Positions 41,527-49,997 of a stretch of 64,000 nucleotides of DNA are shown here, in pieces (position 1 is the stretch's first letter; each line of letters begins with the position of its first letter). Under the pieces are notes generated by a model. The model made no database searches, was not told the DNA's origin, and worked only from the letters and a program-made list of their open reading frames with translations. Origin of the DNA: Enterobacter dykesii (GTDB taxonomy: Bacteria; Pseudomonadota; Gammaproteobacteria; Enterobacterales; Enterobacteriaceae); assembly GCF_008364625.2 (NCBI RefSeq), contig NZ_CP126604.1, positions 2,604,001-2,668,000 on the forward strand, in the 5' to 3' direction. The translations under genes were made by a program, and so were the position numbers.

Positions 41527-43815
41527 ATGAATAAGAAAAGACGCTCGGTGCCGGGTATCAGACACTATGACGGTCCTGCCGGAGGCTGGGGTGCGTTAAA
41601 AGCGACGGCCATCGCGGTACGTACCCAAATGGATACCCTTGATGCTCCCGCCACGCTGCTGCGCACCAACCAGCCTGACGGTTTTGACTGCCCTGGCTGC
41701 GCGTGGCCTGATAAGGAACATAAATCGACGTTCCAGTTCTGCGAGAACGGCGCGAAGGCGGTGACCTGGGAAGCCACCAGCAAACGCGTTACCCCCGCGT
41801 TTCTGGCCGAAAACAGCGTCTCCTCGCTGCTGGCTAAATCGGACTTTGAGCTGGAAGGCTACGGTCGACTGACGCATCCCCTGCGCTATGACCGGGCGAG
41901 CGATACCTTCCGGCCCGTCGACTGGGAAGAGGCGTTTGAACGCATCGGCGAAGTACTGCGCGGGCTCGAACCGGACCAGGTCGAGTTCTATACCTCCGGA
42001 CGCGCCTCTAACGAAGCGGCGTATCTGTTCCAGCTCTTCGCTCGCGAATACGGCACCAATAACTTCCCCGACTGCTCGAATATGTGCCACGAGGCCACCA
42101 GCGTCGGTTTGCCGCGTTCGATTGGCATCGGGAAAGGCACCGTCTCGCTGGACGACTTCGATAAGACCGAGCTGGTGATCTCCATCGGCCACAACCCCGG
42201 CACCAACCATCCGCGTATGATGGGGACCCTCCACGAGCTGGCCCGTCGCAACGTGCCGATTATCGTCTTTAACCCGCTGCGCGAGCGCGCCCTCGAACGC
42301 TTTGCCGATCCGCAAAGCGTGATTGAAATGGCGACCTACGGCTCCACGGATATCGCTTCGACCTATTTCCAGGTGAAGGCCGGGGGCGATGCCGCCGCGC
42401 TGAAAGGCATAGCCAAACATCTACTGGAAATGGAGGCCGAACGCGGTGACGTGCTGGATCACGCATTTATTGCCGAACACACCCAGGGCATTGAGGACTT
42501 CGCCGCCGATATCGCGCAAACCCGCTGGGACGAGATCGAGCGCGAGTCGGGCCTGAGCCAGGCGGCGCTCAAAAAGGTGGCCGACGCCTATGCGAAATCA
42601 AATGCCACCATCATTACCTACGGGATGGGGATTACCCAGCACAATAAAGGTACGGCAAACGTTCGCCTGATCGCCGACCTGCTGCTGCTGCGCGGGAATA
42701 TCGGCAAGCCCGGCGCGGGTATCTGCCCCCTGCGCGGCCACTCTAACGTTCAGGGGAACCGCACCGTCGGGATTAGCGAGAAACCTACCCCGGCCTTCCT
42801 GAACCGCCTGAAGGACGTTTTCGGCTTTGAGCCACCCTCTCACCACGGACACGATGCGGTGCAGGCCACGCAGGCGATGATCGACGGCCGCGCGAAGGCG
42901 CTCATCTGCCTTGGGGGTAATTTTGCAGTGGCGATGCCCGATCACGAGCGGGGTTTTCCGGCGATGGGTAACCTGGATTTGAGCGTGCACGTCGGGACCA
43001 AGCTCAACCGTACCCATCTGCTGGTGGGCAAAGAGACCTTTATCTTTCCGTGCCTCGGCCGCACCGAGCTGGATCTCCAGGCCACCGGTCGTCAGTCCAT
43101 TACCGTCGAAGACTCCATGTCGATGGTGCATGCCTCGTCCGGCAAGCTGAAGCCCGCCTCACCGTTACTCCTCTCGGAACCGGCTATCGTCGCCGGCATG
43201 GCGAAAGCCACGCTGCCGGAAACCCGCGTGGACTGGCTGACGCTGGTTGAGGATTACGACCGGATCCGCGATCTGATCGAGCAGACCATTCCGGGCTTTG
43301 AGAACTACAACGCGCGGATCCGCGTTCCCGGCGGCTTCCGCATGCCGCTGCCGCCAACGCAGCGTATCTGGCCAACGGCGACGGGAAAAGCGATGTTCTC
43401 GGTGTTCGACGGCGTTCACGAGAACGCCAGCGGCGAAGGTGAGCACGTTCTGCGCCTTATCACGCTGCGCAGCCACGACCAGTACAACACCACCATTTAC
43501 GCGCTGGACGACCGCTACCGCGGCGTGTTTGGCCGCCGCGACGTGCTGTTTATGAACGAAGACGATATGGCGCAGTCAGGCCTGGAGCACGGCGACCGCA
43601 TCGATATCGAAACCGCCCTCCCCGGCAGCGTTCAGCGTCTGAAGGACATTACCGTGGTGGCGTACAACATCGCGCCGGGCACCGTCGGCGCCTATTACCC
43701 GGAGGCCAACGTGCTGGTGCCGCTGGATTATCTGGATAAGGACAGCGGTACGCCGTCGTATAAATCCGTTCCGGTTCGCATCACCCTGCGCTCGAAAGAG
43801 ATCCGCATGCTGTAA
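41527..43815 (+). CDS. FdhF/YdeP-family molybdopterin oxidoreductase (762 aa)
   Basis: Cytoplasmic molybdenum-cofactor enzyme of the YdeP/FdhF-like family. An N-terminal Cys cluster (FDCPGCAWPD and QFCENG, near 55-80) may bind an Fe-S centre; CSNMCHEAT near 190 sits where a Cys ligand to Mo is expected; the AGICPLRGHSNVQGNRTVG stretch is a family hallmark; a C-terminal molybdopterin-dinucleotide domain has RLITLRSHDQYNTTIY. No Tat signal. AGGAG five bases upstream supports ATG at 41527; a GTG at 41521 is open but would overlap that site. E. coli YdeP is linked to acid resistance; substrate is unknown. A LysR gene follows by 20 bp. Confidence 0.88.
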   Translation: MNKKRRSVPGIRHYDGPAGGWGALKATAIAVRTQMDTLDAPATLLRTNQPDGFDCPGCAWPDKEHKSTFQFCENGAKAVTWEATSKRVTPAFLAENSVSSLLAKSDFELEGYGRLTHPLRYDRASDTFRPVDWEEAFERIGEVLRGLEPDQVEFYTSGRASNEAAYLFQLFAREYGTNNFPDCSNMCHEATSVGLPRSIGIGKGTVSLDDFDKTELVISIGHNPGTNHPRMMGTLHELARRNVPIIVFNPLRERALERFADPQSVIEMATYGSTDIASTYFQVKAGGDAAALKGIAKHLLEMEAERGDVLDHAFIAEHTQGIEDFAADIAQTRWDEIERESGLSQAALKKVADAYAKSNATIITYGMGITQHNKGTANVRLIADLLLLRGNIGKPGAGICPLRGHSNVQGNRTVGISEKPTPAFLNRLKDVFGFEPPSHHGHDAVQATQAMIDGRAKALICLGGNFAVAMPDHERGFPAMGNLDLSVHVGTKLNRTHLLVGKETFIFPCLGRTELDLQATGRQSITVEDSMSMVHASSGKLKPASPLLLSEPAIVAGMAKATLPETRVDWLTLVEDYDRIRDLIEQTIPGFENYNARIRVPGGFRMPLPPTQRIWPTATGKAMFSVFDGVHENASGEGEHVLRLITLRSHDQYNTTIYALDDRYRGVFGRRDVLFMNEDDMAQSGLEHGDRIDIETALPGSVQRLKDITVVAYNIAPGTVGAYYPEANVLVPLDYLDKDSGTPSYKSVPVRITLRSKEIRML

Positions 43816-43834
43816 GGCTGTTCGCGCAGAGAGA

Positions 43835-44734
43835 ATGATGGATATTAAACAGTTAAAATATTTAATCGCACTCGACGAGACCCGCCACTTTGGTAAAGCG
43901 GCCTCGCAGTGCAACGTCACCCAGCCGACCCTCTCCATGCGCATACGCAGCCTGGAAGAGGAGCTGGGGCTGGTGCTGATTGTGCGCGGGCAGCGCTTTG
44001 AAGGGTTTACGCCGGAGGGTGAACGCATCCTCGCGTGGGCCCGCGCCCTGCTGGCGGCGCATGACGGGTTACAGGCGGAAGCCGCGCTGTGTAAAGGCCA
44101 GGTGGTGGGCGAACTCCGTCTGGGGATGGTGCCGCTGGCGAGCGTGGATCCGATGATCTTTATTCGCCAGCTAACGCAAAAATACCCGGAGCTGACCTAC
44201 AGCCTCTATTCCATGTCCTCCGCGCAGATTGCCGATGGCGTCAGCCGCAATCAGCTTGAGCTGGGAATTTGCTACCTCAACAGCATCGACACCAGCCTGT
44301 TTGACATTATCCAGCTGCCAAAAACGAAGATGGGCCTGCTGCACGACGTCCGCCATTTTCAGCTCGGCCAGGCAACGCTGACGTGGCACGACCTGACGGA
44401 TTTTCCGCTGGGGTTCCTGACCAAAGGGATGCATTACCGGGCGCATATGGAGGCCAGCTTTAAGTCTGCAGGCATCGAACCGACGTCCGTTTTCGAGAGT
44501 GACTCGACGTTTCAGATCATCCAGGCGGTTCAGAGCGGCGTGTGCTGCGCCGTGATGCCGCTGAACAACGGGCTGGAAACACTCAACAGCAACTTCAGGA
44601 TTGTCCCCATCGCCGACGCGAACATTGAGGCTCCCGTCGGCCTGATTATGCGCAGACAGAAGCCCGTCTCCTCGCTGGCGCTGCGCTGTTTTACCGACGC
44701 GCAGGCGATTTATCACGCCAACAATGAGGCGTAG
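43835..44734 (+). CDS. LysR-family transcriptional regulator (299 aa)
   Basis: Winged helix-turn-helix at residues 1-60 (DIKQLKYLIALDETRHFGKAA, QPTLSMRIRSLEEELG) followed by a periplasmic-binding-fold effector domain (about 90-295, VVGELRLGMVPLASVDPM). It lies 20 bp after the oxidoreductase gene and in the same direction, so it may be co-transcribed and control that gene or the convergent pair downstream. Its last 22 bases overlap the 3' end of the PhnD-like gene on the other strand. Two consecutive Met codons allow a start at 43835 or 43838. Confidence 0.88.
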   Translation: MMDIKQLKYLIALDETRHFGKAASQCNVTQPTLSMRIRSLEEELGLVLIVRGQRFEGFTPEGERILAWARALLAAHDGLQAEAALCKGQVVGELRLGMVPLASVDPMIFIRQLTQKYPELTYSLYSMSSAQIADGVSRNQLELGICYLNSIDTSLFDIIQLPKTKMGLLHDVRHFQLGQATLTWHDLTDFPLGFLTKGMHYRAHMEASFKSAGIEPTSVFESDSTFQIIQAVQSGVCCAVMPLNNGLETLNSNFRIVPIADANIEAPVGLIMRRQKPVSSLALRCFTDAQAIYHANNEA

Positions 44735-45471
44735 GCCTGGCGCGTCACCACGCTAAAACCGTCAATCAGCACCGCGCCGCACACGGCCCGGTATTCCGGC
44801 GCATCCACCAGCTCGTGAAGCGCATCGCGAATGGCGTTAAGCGTTTCAGGCGAGGTGTTAGGCGAGGTAATCAGCGGCAGTCCCGGCGTCAGCGGGGTGC
44901 GGTCAATGACCGCCAGCCCCGCAAGCCGTTCCGGCTCATGGCGCTGCAGCAGTGCCCAGGTCACGCAGTCGATGGCCGCAATATCCCCCGCCCCGCGTTT
45001 CACATCAGTCAGCGACTGCCGATGGCTCCCGCTGAAGGACGTTTGCGCGAAAAAGGGACTGCCGCTCGCCAGGGGAGCCACTATTTTTCGCAGCGCATTG
45101 TAGCCGGACTGGGAATCCGGGGAATTACAGACCGCCCGGCGTCCGCGAAAATCCGCCAGCGTCAGGTGCCGATCCTCCTCGCGCACCGCCAGAAAGCTGC
45201 GGTACTGGATCCCTTCGCAGCCCGGCGCCGCGTAGTGAAAACAGCCGACCACCTGCACGTCCGGGAGCTGCGTGACCAGCGGATAACCGCAGGTCTGGCT
45301 GAGGATAAGCGCAGTCTGTTGCCAGTGGATCAGCAGATCGGATTCCGGCCAGCCGGGGTCACGATCGACGGACACACCGCGCGCGGCCAGCAGCCCCTTT
45401 ACCGCCAGCCAGAGCGCGCGGGTATCGGCGCGATCCACGGCATACATGGGAAACGCCAGCAGGTTACTCAT
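44713..45471 (-). CDS. PhnD-like substrate-binding-fold protein without signal peptide (252 aa)
   Basis: Resembles the binding proteins of phosphonate/phosphite ABC transporters: FPMYAVDRADTRALW at the start, then SFLAVREEDRHLTLADFRGRRAVCN, YNALRKIVAP, SFSGSHRQSLTDVKRGAGDIAAIDCVTWAL near 165-190. There is no signal peptide and no permease or ATPase gene near it, so it probably works in the cytoplasm as a sensor, scavenger or enzyme accessory. The start overlaps the desaturase stop in ATGAGTAA. Its substrate cannot be told from sequence. Confidence 0.75.
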   Translation of the reverse strand: MSNLLAFPMYAVDRADTRALWLAVKGLLAARGVSVDRDPGWPESDLLIHWQQTALILSQTCGYPLVTQLPDVQVVGCFHYAAPGCEGIQYRSFLAVREEDRHLTLADFRGRRAVCNSPDSQSGYNALRKIVAPLASGSPFFAQTSFSGSHRQSLTDVKRGAGDIAAIDCVTWALLQRHEPERLAGLAVIDRTPLTPGLPLITSPNTSPETLNAIRDALHELVDAPEYRAVCGAVLIDGFSVVTRQAYASLLA

Positions 45472-46435
45472 ACCCTTCCCCCTGTTGTTTTGCAGGATGA
45501 ACGGTGACGTCGACGGGTCTCACCCAGAACCGGCGCAGCCATTCACCATAGCCTCTGACGAGAAAACCGTGGTTTCGCTCACGGTACGCCTCCCGGTTTT
45601 GCTGGTAGATCGCCTTCAGCCCGTACCAGGGAACGCCCGGCAGATCGTGATGTACTGAATGGTAGTTGAGATTCAAAAACAGTACCCGCCAGAATAACCC
45701 GGCCTCGTTAATGACGGAGCGCGCCAGCGGATCGTCCGCCGCGCGATGTTCGAAAAACGATCGGACCTTGGTCAGCGCCAGCGCCGGATAGCTGACGGCC
45801 AGAACGAACCAGACGGGTGAAAAACCGACGTGCGCCATCCAGGAGAAGAGTGTCGCAAGCAGCGTGATGTGAACCAGCCACATCGTCATCGCCCGCAGAT
45901 GAAGGTGACGAAACGCCGCCAGGGCGCTGCCCAGCGTCTGCAGGATATCCAGCAGCGGCGCCAGCAGAAGCCGCCCGGCGAAGGTATTTCGGGCCCGGAT
46001 CAGGCGCTTCTGCCAGAGGGAAAAGCGCGCCCAGCTCGCCTCGGTAAAATAGTACGACTCCGGGTCATCCACCGGATGGGTCAGGCTATCGTACCGATGG
46101 TGGGCCAGATGGGAATCCCGGTAGAGGCCATAGGGATACCAGACCGCCAGCGGGAGCGTGCCGAACAGCTGGTTAAGCCAGGCGAAACGCGTGGGGTGCC
46201 CGTGGATCAGCTCATGCTGCAGCGACATGTACCAGGCGGTAAACCCGATGAGCAGCAGCGTGGCGGGCAGCAGGCCGAGCGTTTGCCAGAACGCCAGCGC
46301 GCCAAACCAGCCCGCATAAATCGTGAACATTACCAGCCAGGTAGGCAGTTCGCTTCGCCATATAAAACCCGATGCGAGATGGCGGATTTGTTCGCGTTGT
46401 TGCGGATGTAAATAGAGGGAGCTTCTTTGACTCAT
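45464..46435 (-). CDS. Membrane fatty acid desaturase-family protein (323 aa)
   Basis: Integral membrane di-iron enzyme of the desaturase/hydroxylase superfamily. Three His boxes are present: HELIHGHPTR (about 93-102), HLAHHRYDS (about 129-137) and YHSVHHDLPG (about 256-265), along with four to six hydrophobic segments. Many members desaturate or hydroxylate acyl chains or related lipids; enteric bacteria usually make unsaturated fatty acids anaerobically with FabA/FabB, so the substrate here may be special. It is coupled to the PhnD-like gene by an 8-base overlap and divergent from the GlxA-type regulator 150 bp away. Confidence 0.85.
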   Translation of the reverse strand: MSQRSSLYLHPQQREQIRHLASGFIWRSELPTWLVMFTIYAGWFGALAFWQTLGLLPATLLLIGFTAWYMSLQHELIHGHPTRFAWLNQLFGTLPLAVWYPYGLYRDSHLAHHRYDSLTHPVDDPESYYFTEASWARFSLWQKRLIRARNTFAGRLLLAPLLDILQTLGSALAAFRHLHLRAMTMWLVHITLLATLFSWMAHVGFSPVWFVLAVSYPALALTKVRSFFEHRAADDPLARSVINEAGLFWRVLFLNLNYHSVHHDLPGVPWYGLKAIYQQNREAYRERNHGFLVRGYGEWLRRFWVRPVDVTVHPAKQQGEGYE

Positions 46436-46584
46436 TCCTTCAGACGCCGTTTCGCCAGAGATAATTCTCTGACGATCGGGGATAACGCCTGAAATAACAA
46501 AGAACTTAAATCGCTTTGCTTTGCCAGAAACGTGGGGGTCATGCGTTTCTTGACTTATTCTGTAATAAATGTACTTTTCAGGAC

Positions 46585-47565
46585 ATGAAAAAGATTCTGA
46601 TTATTGTTCCCGACGGCGGCATGCTGTTTGAAGCCGCCGGTATCGCCGATATTCTGATGCAGGCCAACCGGCTGCATCCGGAAGGGCTTGCGCAGCCGCG
46701 CTACCGGATTATCATCGCCACCACGCAGCCTCACCAGGTGATCCACGGCCAGTCCGGCATGAATTTGCTGGCGGACTATCGTCTGCCGGAGCTGGATCCG
46801 CGTGAACCGCTGGACACCATTATCATCACCGGACGCGGCATGAACGAGCAGGAGAGCACGGCGGTGGTGGACTGGCTACACCTCGCTGCGCCGCACGCCC
46901 GGCGGGTAGCCTCTATCTGCGGCGGCGCGATGCTGCTGGCCCAGACCGGCCTGCTGGACGGTCGCCGCGCGACCACCCACTGGCGGCTGCTGGAGACGAT
47001 GCAAGCCCAGTATCCGTCAATCCAGGTCGAAGGCGGCCCGCTGTACATTCAGGATGGCCCCATCTGGACCTCCGGCGGCGTGAGCTCCGGGTTCGATCTG
47101 ACCCTGGCGCTGGTGGAGGACGACTACGGATTTACCCTCGCCCGCGACGTGGCGCAGGATATGGTGATGTATCTGCGCCGTCCCGGCGGCCAGCTGCAGT
47201 TCAGCCGTTACAGCCTGCAGCCGCCCGGTGCATCGGGCCCGATAAGCGAACTGCAAGCCTGGATCCTGCAGAACCTCACCGCCGACCTGTGCGTGGAAAA
47301 TCTGGCCGAGAAAGCGGCAATGAGCCCGCGTAATTTCACCCGCGTGTTTACCCGCGACGCGGGCGTCTCTCCGGCCCGCTATGTGACCGAAGCGCGTCTG
47401 GCCGCGGCCCGCCAGCTGCTTGAGCAGACCCATGACTCCCTTGAGCGCGTTGCCGAGCAGAGCGGGTTTGGCACCAGCATTAATTTGCGCCGCATCTTTG
47501 AGAAACAGCTTCACCTCACGCCCGGCGAGTACCGCCAGCGCTTTCACTGCCGCAAGATGGCGTAA
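46585..47565 (+). CDS. GlxA-family transcriptional regulator (DJ-1/PfpI plus AraC domains, 326 aa)
   Basis: N-terminal DJ-1/PfpI-like amidotransferase-fold domain (about 1-190) with VPDGGMLFEAAGIADIL, SICGGAMLLAQTGLLDGRRA and ATTHW, the elbow Cys being kept; C-terminal AraC-type double helix-turn-helix (about 220-320, AAMSPRNFTRVFTRDAGVSPARYV). Such proteins are transcription regulators and not proteases. The Met at 46585 starts the conserved KKILIIVPDGG; AGGA lies very close upstream. It is followed by the extra GAPDH gene with 78 bp between, and it is divergent from the desaturase, so either may be its target. Confidence 0.88.
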   Translation: MKKILIIVPDGGMLFEAAGIADILMQANRLHPEGLAQPRYRIIIATTQPHQVIHGQSGMNLLADYRLPELDPREPLDTIIITGRGMNEQESTAVVDWLHLAAPHARRVASICGGAMLLAQTGLLDGRRATTHWRLLETMQAQYPSIQVEGGPLYIQDGPIWTSGGVSSGFDLTLALVEDDYGFTLARDVAQDMVMYLRRPGGQLQFSRYSLQPPGASGPISELQAWILQNLTADLCVENLAEKAAMSPRNFTRVFTRDAGVSPARYVTEARLAAARQLLEQTHDSLERVAEQSGFGTSINLRRIFEKQLHLTPGEYRQRFHCRKMA

Positions 47566-47643
47566 TCTGATCCTTTTTTGTCGTTTACGCCAACCGGCCC
47601 GACGCCTACAGTGACTCCAGACAACAGAGATAAGGAGTGCACC

Positions 47644-48654
47644 ATGGTTAAGGTCGGTATTAACGGTTTCGGCCGTATCGGACGTAATTTCCTGCGCGCG
47701 GCGCTGGGCAACCCGGATCTGCAGATTGTGGCCATTAACGATCTGACGGACAGTAAAACCCTCGCCCATCTGCTGAAACATGATTCCCTTCTGGGCAAAC
47801 TTCCCGCCCCGGTGGAAGCGGCAGACGGCGCGCTGCAGGTCGACGGGCAGCGAATCGCCGTATTTAGCGAACGCGATCCGGCGAATATCCCGTGGCGTGA
47901 TGCCGGGGTAGACGTGGTGATTGAGGCCACCGGCTTCTTTACCGAGCGGGAAAAAGCGGCGGTGCATATTACCCACGGCGGCGCTAAGCGCGTCATCATT
48001 TCCGCTCCCGGGAAGAACGACGACCTGACGATTGTGATGGGGGTCAACCATGACCAGTACGATCCCGCCCGACACGCGGTGGTGAGCAACGGGAGTTGCA
48101 CCACAAACGGTCTGGCGCCGGCCGCTCAGGTGCTGCATCAGCAGTTCGGGATTGAGCATGGCCTGATGAATACCACGCATGCCTACACCAACAGCCAGGC
48201 GCTGCATGACCAGCCGGAGAAAGATCTGCGCGGCGCACGCGCGGCGGCGCTGTCGATTGTGCCTTACTCAAGCGGCGCGGCAAAAGCGCTGGGGAAAGTG
48301 ATCCCTTCCCTTGACGGCAAGCTGACCGGGTACTCCCTGCGCGTGCCGGTGCCGGTGGTGTCGATTGTGGATTTAACGGTAACGCTGAGCCGTAACGTAA
48401 CCGCCGAAGAGGTGAATGACGCGTTCCGCAACGCGGCCGCCAGCGGGCCGCTGAAAGGCATTCTCGGATACAGCGATGAACCGCTGGTCTCCAGCGATTA
48501 CCAGGGCGACCCACGCTCCTCAATTATCGACGGGCTTTCCACGCTGGTGATTGGCGGGAACATGGTGAAGATCCTGGCGTGGTATGACAACGAGTGGGGC
48601 TTCTCTAACCGCCTGGTGGATCTGGCGGTGTGGATGGATAAGAAAGGGCTGTAA
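47644..48654 (+). CDS. Second glyceraldehyde-3-phosphate dehydrogenase-like enzyme (336 aa)
   Basis: Complete GAPDH fold: NAD-binding KVGINGFGRIGRNFLRAAL at the start, catalytic Cys in SNGSCTTNGLAP (about 150-161), the His in HAYTNSQ (about 180), and the C-terminal WYDNEWGFSNRLVDL. The context is not that of the housekeeping gapA. The active-site motif differs from the usual SNASCTTNCLAP: Ala to Gly before the Ser, and the second Cys to Gly. This removes the partner Cys of the reactive thiol. It may be a stress- or inhibitor-tolerant isoenzyme or act on another aldehyde phosphate. AAGGAG before the ATG. A REP-like palindrome follows. Confidence 0.85.
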   Translation: MVKVGINGFGRIGRNFLRAALGNPDLQIVAINDLTDSKTLAHLLKHDSLLGKLPAPVEAADGALQVDGQRIAVFSERDPANIPWRDAGVDVVIEATGFFTEREKAAVHITHGGAKRVIISAPGKNDDLTIVMGVNHDQYDPARHAVVSNGSCTTNGLAPAAQVLHQQFGIEHGLMNTTHAYTNSQALHDQPEKDLRGARAAALSIVPYSSGAAKALGKVIPSLDGKLTGYSLRVPVPVVSIVDLTVTLSRNVTAEEVNDAFRNAAASGPLKGILGYSDEPLVSSDYQGDPRSSIIDGLSTLVIGGNMVKILAWYDNEWGFSNRLVDLAVWMDKKGL

Positions 48655-48661
48655 GCCCGTA

Positions 48662-48688
48662 GCCGGGTGGCGTTCGCGCTCACCCGGC
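48662..48688. repeat. REP-like palindrome between the GAPDH and exporter genes
   Basis: GCCGGGTG and CACCCGGC form an 8-bp stem around an 11-base loop, in the 40-bp space between two converging genes. Similar elements end treA and cvrA in this window. It may help stop transcription from both sides. Confidence 0.75.
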
Positions 48689-48694
48689 AATAAT

Positions 48695-49882
48695 TCACTC
48701 TGCTTTCACTTTCACGCCCATAAACACAATCACCATCGCCGTTACCAGCAAAAGACCGCTGCCCGCGAATACCCCGCTGGCGCCGTTGAGATCAAATACC
48801 GCGCCGCCCCCGGCCGCACCGGCACTGATTGCCAGCTGAATTGAGGCCACCAGCAGCCCGCCTGCACTTTCGGCTTCATCCGGAACGGTGGTAGCAAGCC
48901 AGGTTGACCAGCCCACCGGAACCAGGCCAAATGCAAAGCCCCACAGCGCGACCAGGAACCCGTCCAGCATCGCCAGATGACCAAAGGCGACCATCATGAG
49001 CGCGAGAACGCCCATCGCGAACGGCACCAGCGCCAGCGTCAGGCGCAGATTACGTGCCAGCAGATGCCCTGCAACGGATGTGCCGACAAAGTTGGCGAGC
49101 CCAAAGCCCAGCAGGATCAGCGAAATGGTCTCCACGCTCGCCTGCCCCACCGTTTCCAGGAACGGGCGCAGGTAGGTAAAGAAGGCGAAATGGCCGCTGA
49201 AGATCAGGATGGTCGCCAGCATGCCGCCGATCATCCCCGGACGACGCAGCACGCGGAACAGCGTACTCAGGCTGCCGCTGCTCTCCGGCTTCATGGACGG
49301 CAGCACCCAGAGCTGCCACAGCAGCGCCAGCATGCTCGGCAGAATGCAGAGCACAAAGACGTTGCGCCAGCCGATCAGGCTGCCCAGATAGCTGCCCAGC
49401 GGCGCCGCGACCACCGTGGCAATTGATACGCTGGAGAAGATCACCGCCAGCGCCTTCGGCACTTTATCCGCCGGAACCAGACGCATCGTTGTGGCCGTCG
49501 ACATCGCCCAGAATCCCCCGATGGCTACCCCCAGCAGCAGGCGCCCCATGAGCAGGACGTGCAGGTTGGGCGCAAAGGCCACCAGCAGGCTGGAGATAAT
49601 TTGCAGCACCGAGAAAAACATCAGCACCCAGCGGCGGTCGATACTTTTGGTCGCCGGGGTGATCAGCAACCCGGTGAACAGCGCCACCAGCGCGGTGGCG
49701 GTGACGGCCTGTCCGGCCATTCCCTCGGTCACGCCCAGGCTCGCGGCCATGGGCGTTAACAAACTCGCCGGCAGAAATTCTGCCGTAATCAAACCAAACA
49801 CCCCCAGCCCCAGTGAATAGACGGCCCGCCAGGCGGGTTTTGCAGGCGCTACCGCCTCGCTCGCCGCGACACATGAACTCAT
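48695..49882 (-). CDS. NepI-like major facilitator exporter (395 aa)
   Basis: DHA1-type MFS protein with 12 predicted helices. It follows E. coli NepI, a purine ribonucleoside exporter, closely in several places: EFLPASLLTPMAASLGVTEG, GGFWAMSTATTMRLVP, VPKALAVIF and LVPVGWSTWLA. Length equals that of NepI, but identity seems moderate, so it may be a paralogue with a different substrate. I use the Met of MSSCVAASEAV at 49882. A divergent AraC-type regulator starts 115 bp away, which suggests inducible export under that regulator. Confidence 0.85.
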   Translation of the reverse strand: MSSCVAASEAVAPAKPAWRAVYSLGLGVFGLITAEFLPASLLTPMAASLGVTEGMAGQAVTATALVALFTGLLITPATKSIDRRWVLMFFSVLQIISSLLVAFAPNLHVLLMGRLLLGVAIGGFWAMSTATTMRLVPADKVPKALAVIFSSVSIATVVAAPLGSYLGSLIGWRNVFVLCILPSMLALLWQLWVLPSMKPESSGSLSTLFRVLRRPGMIGGMLATILIFSGHFAFFTYLRPFLETVGQASVETISLILLGFGLANFVGTSVAGHLLARNLRLTLALVPFAMGVLALMMVAFGHLAMLDGFLVALWGFAFGLVPVGWSTWLATTVPDEAESAGGLLVASIQLAISAGAAGGGAVFDLNGASGVFAGSGLLLVTAMVIVFMGVKVKAE

Positions 49883-49997
49883 CTGTTGATCTCCCGTTAT
49901 AAAAATGTGACTACTGTCGCAAAAGAATAGAAGGTTCACCCTGGACGATCTATGACATATAATCTCCACTTATTGATTATTCGTCCGGAGTTGCGCC

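Noticed and set aside
47017-48207. Minus-strand open frame of 396 codons across the GlxA-type and GAPDH genes
   Set aside because: Opposite to two well-supported genes and spans their intergenic gap; low-complexity Arg/His/Gly composition typical of a shadow frame.
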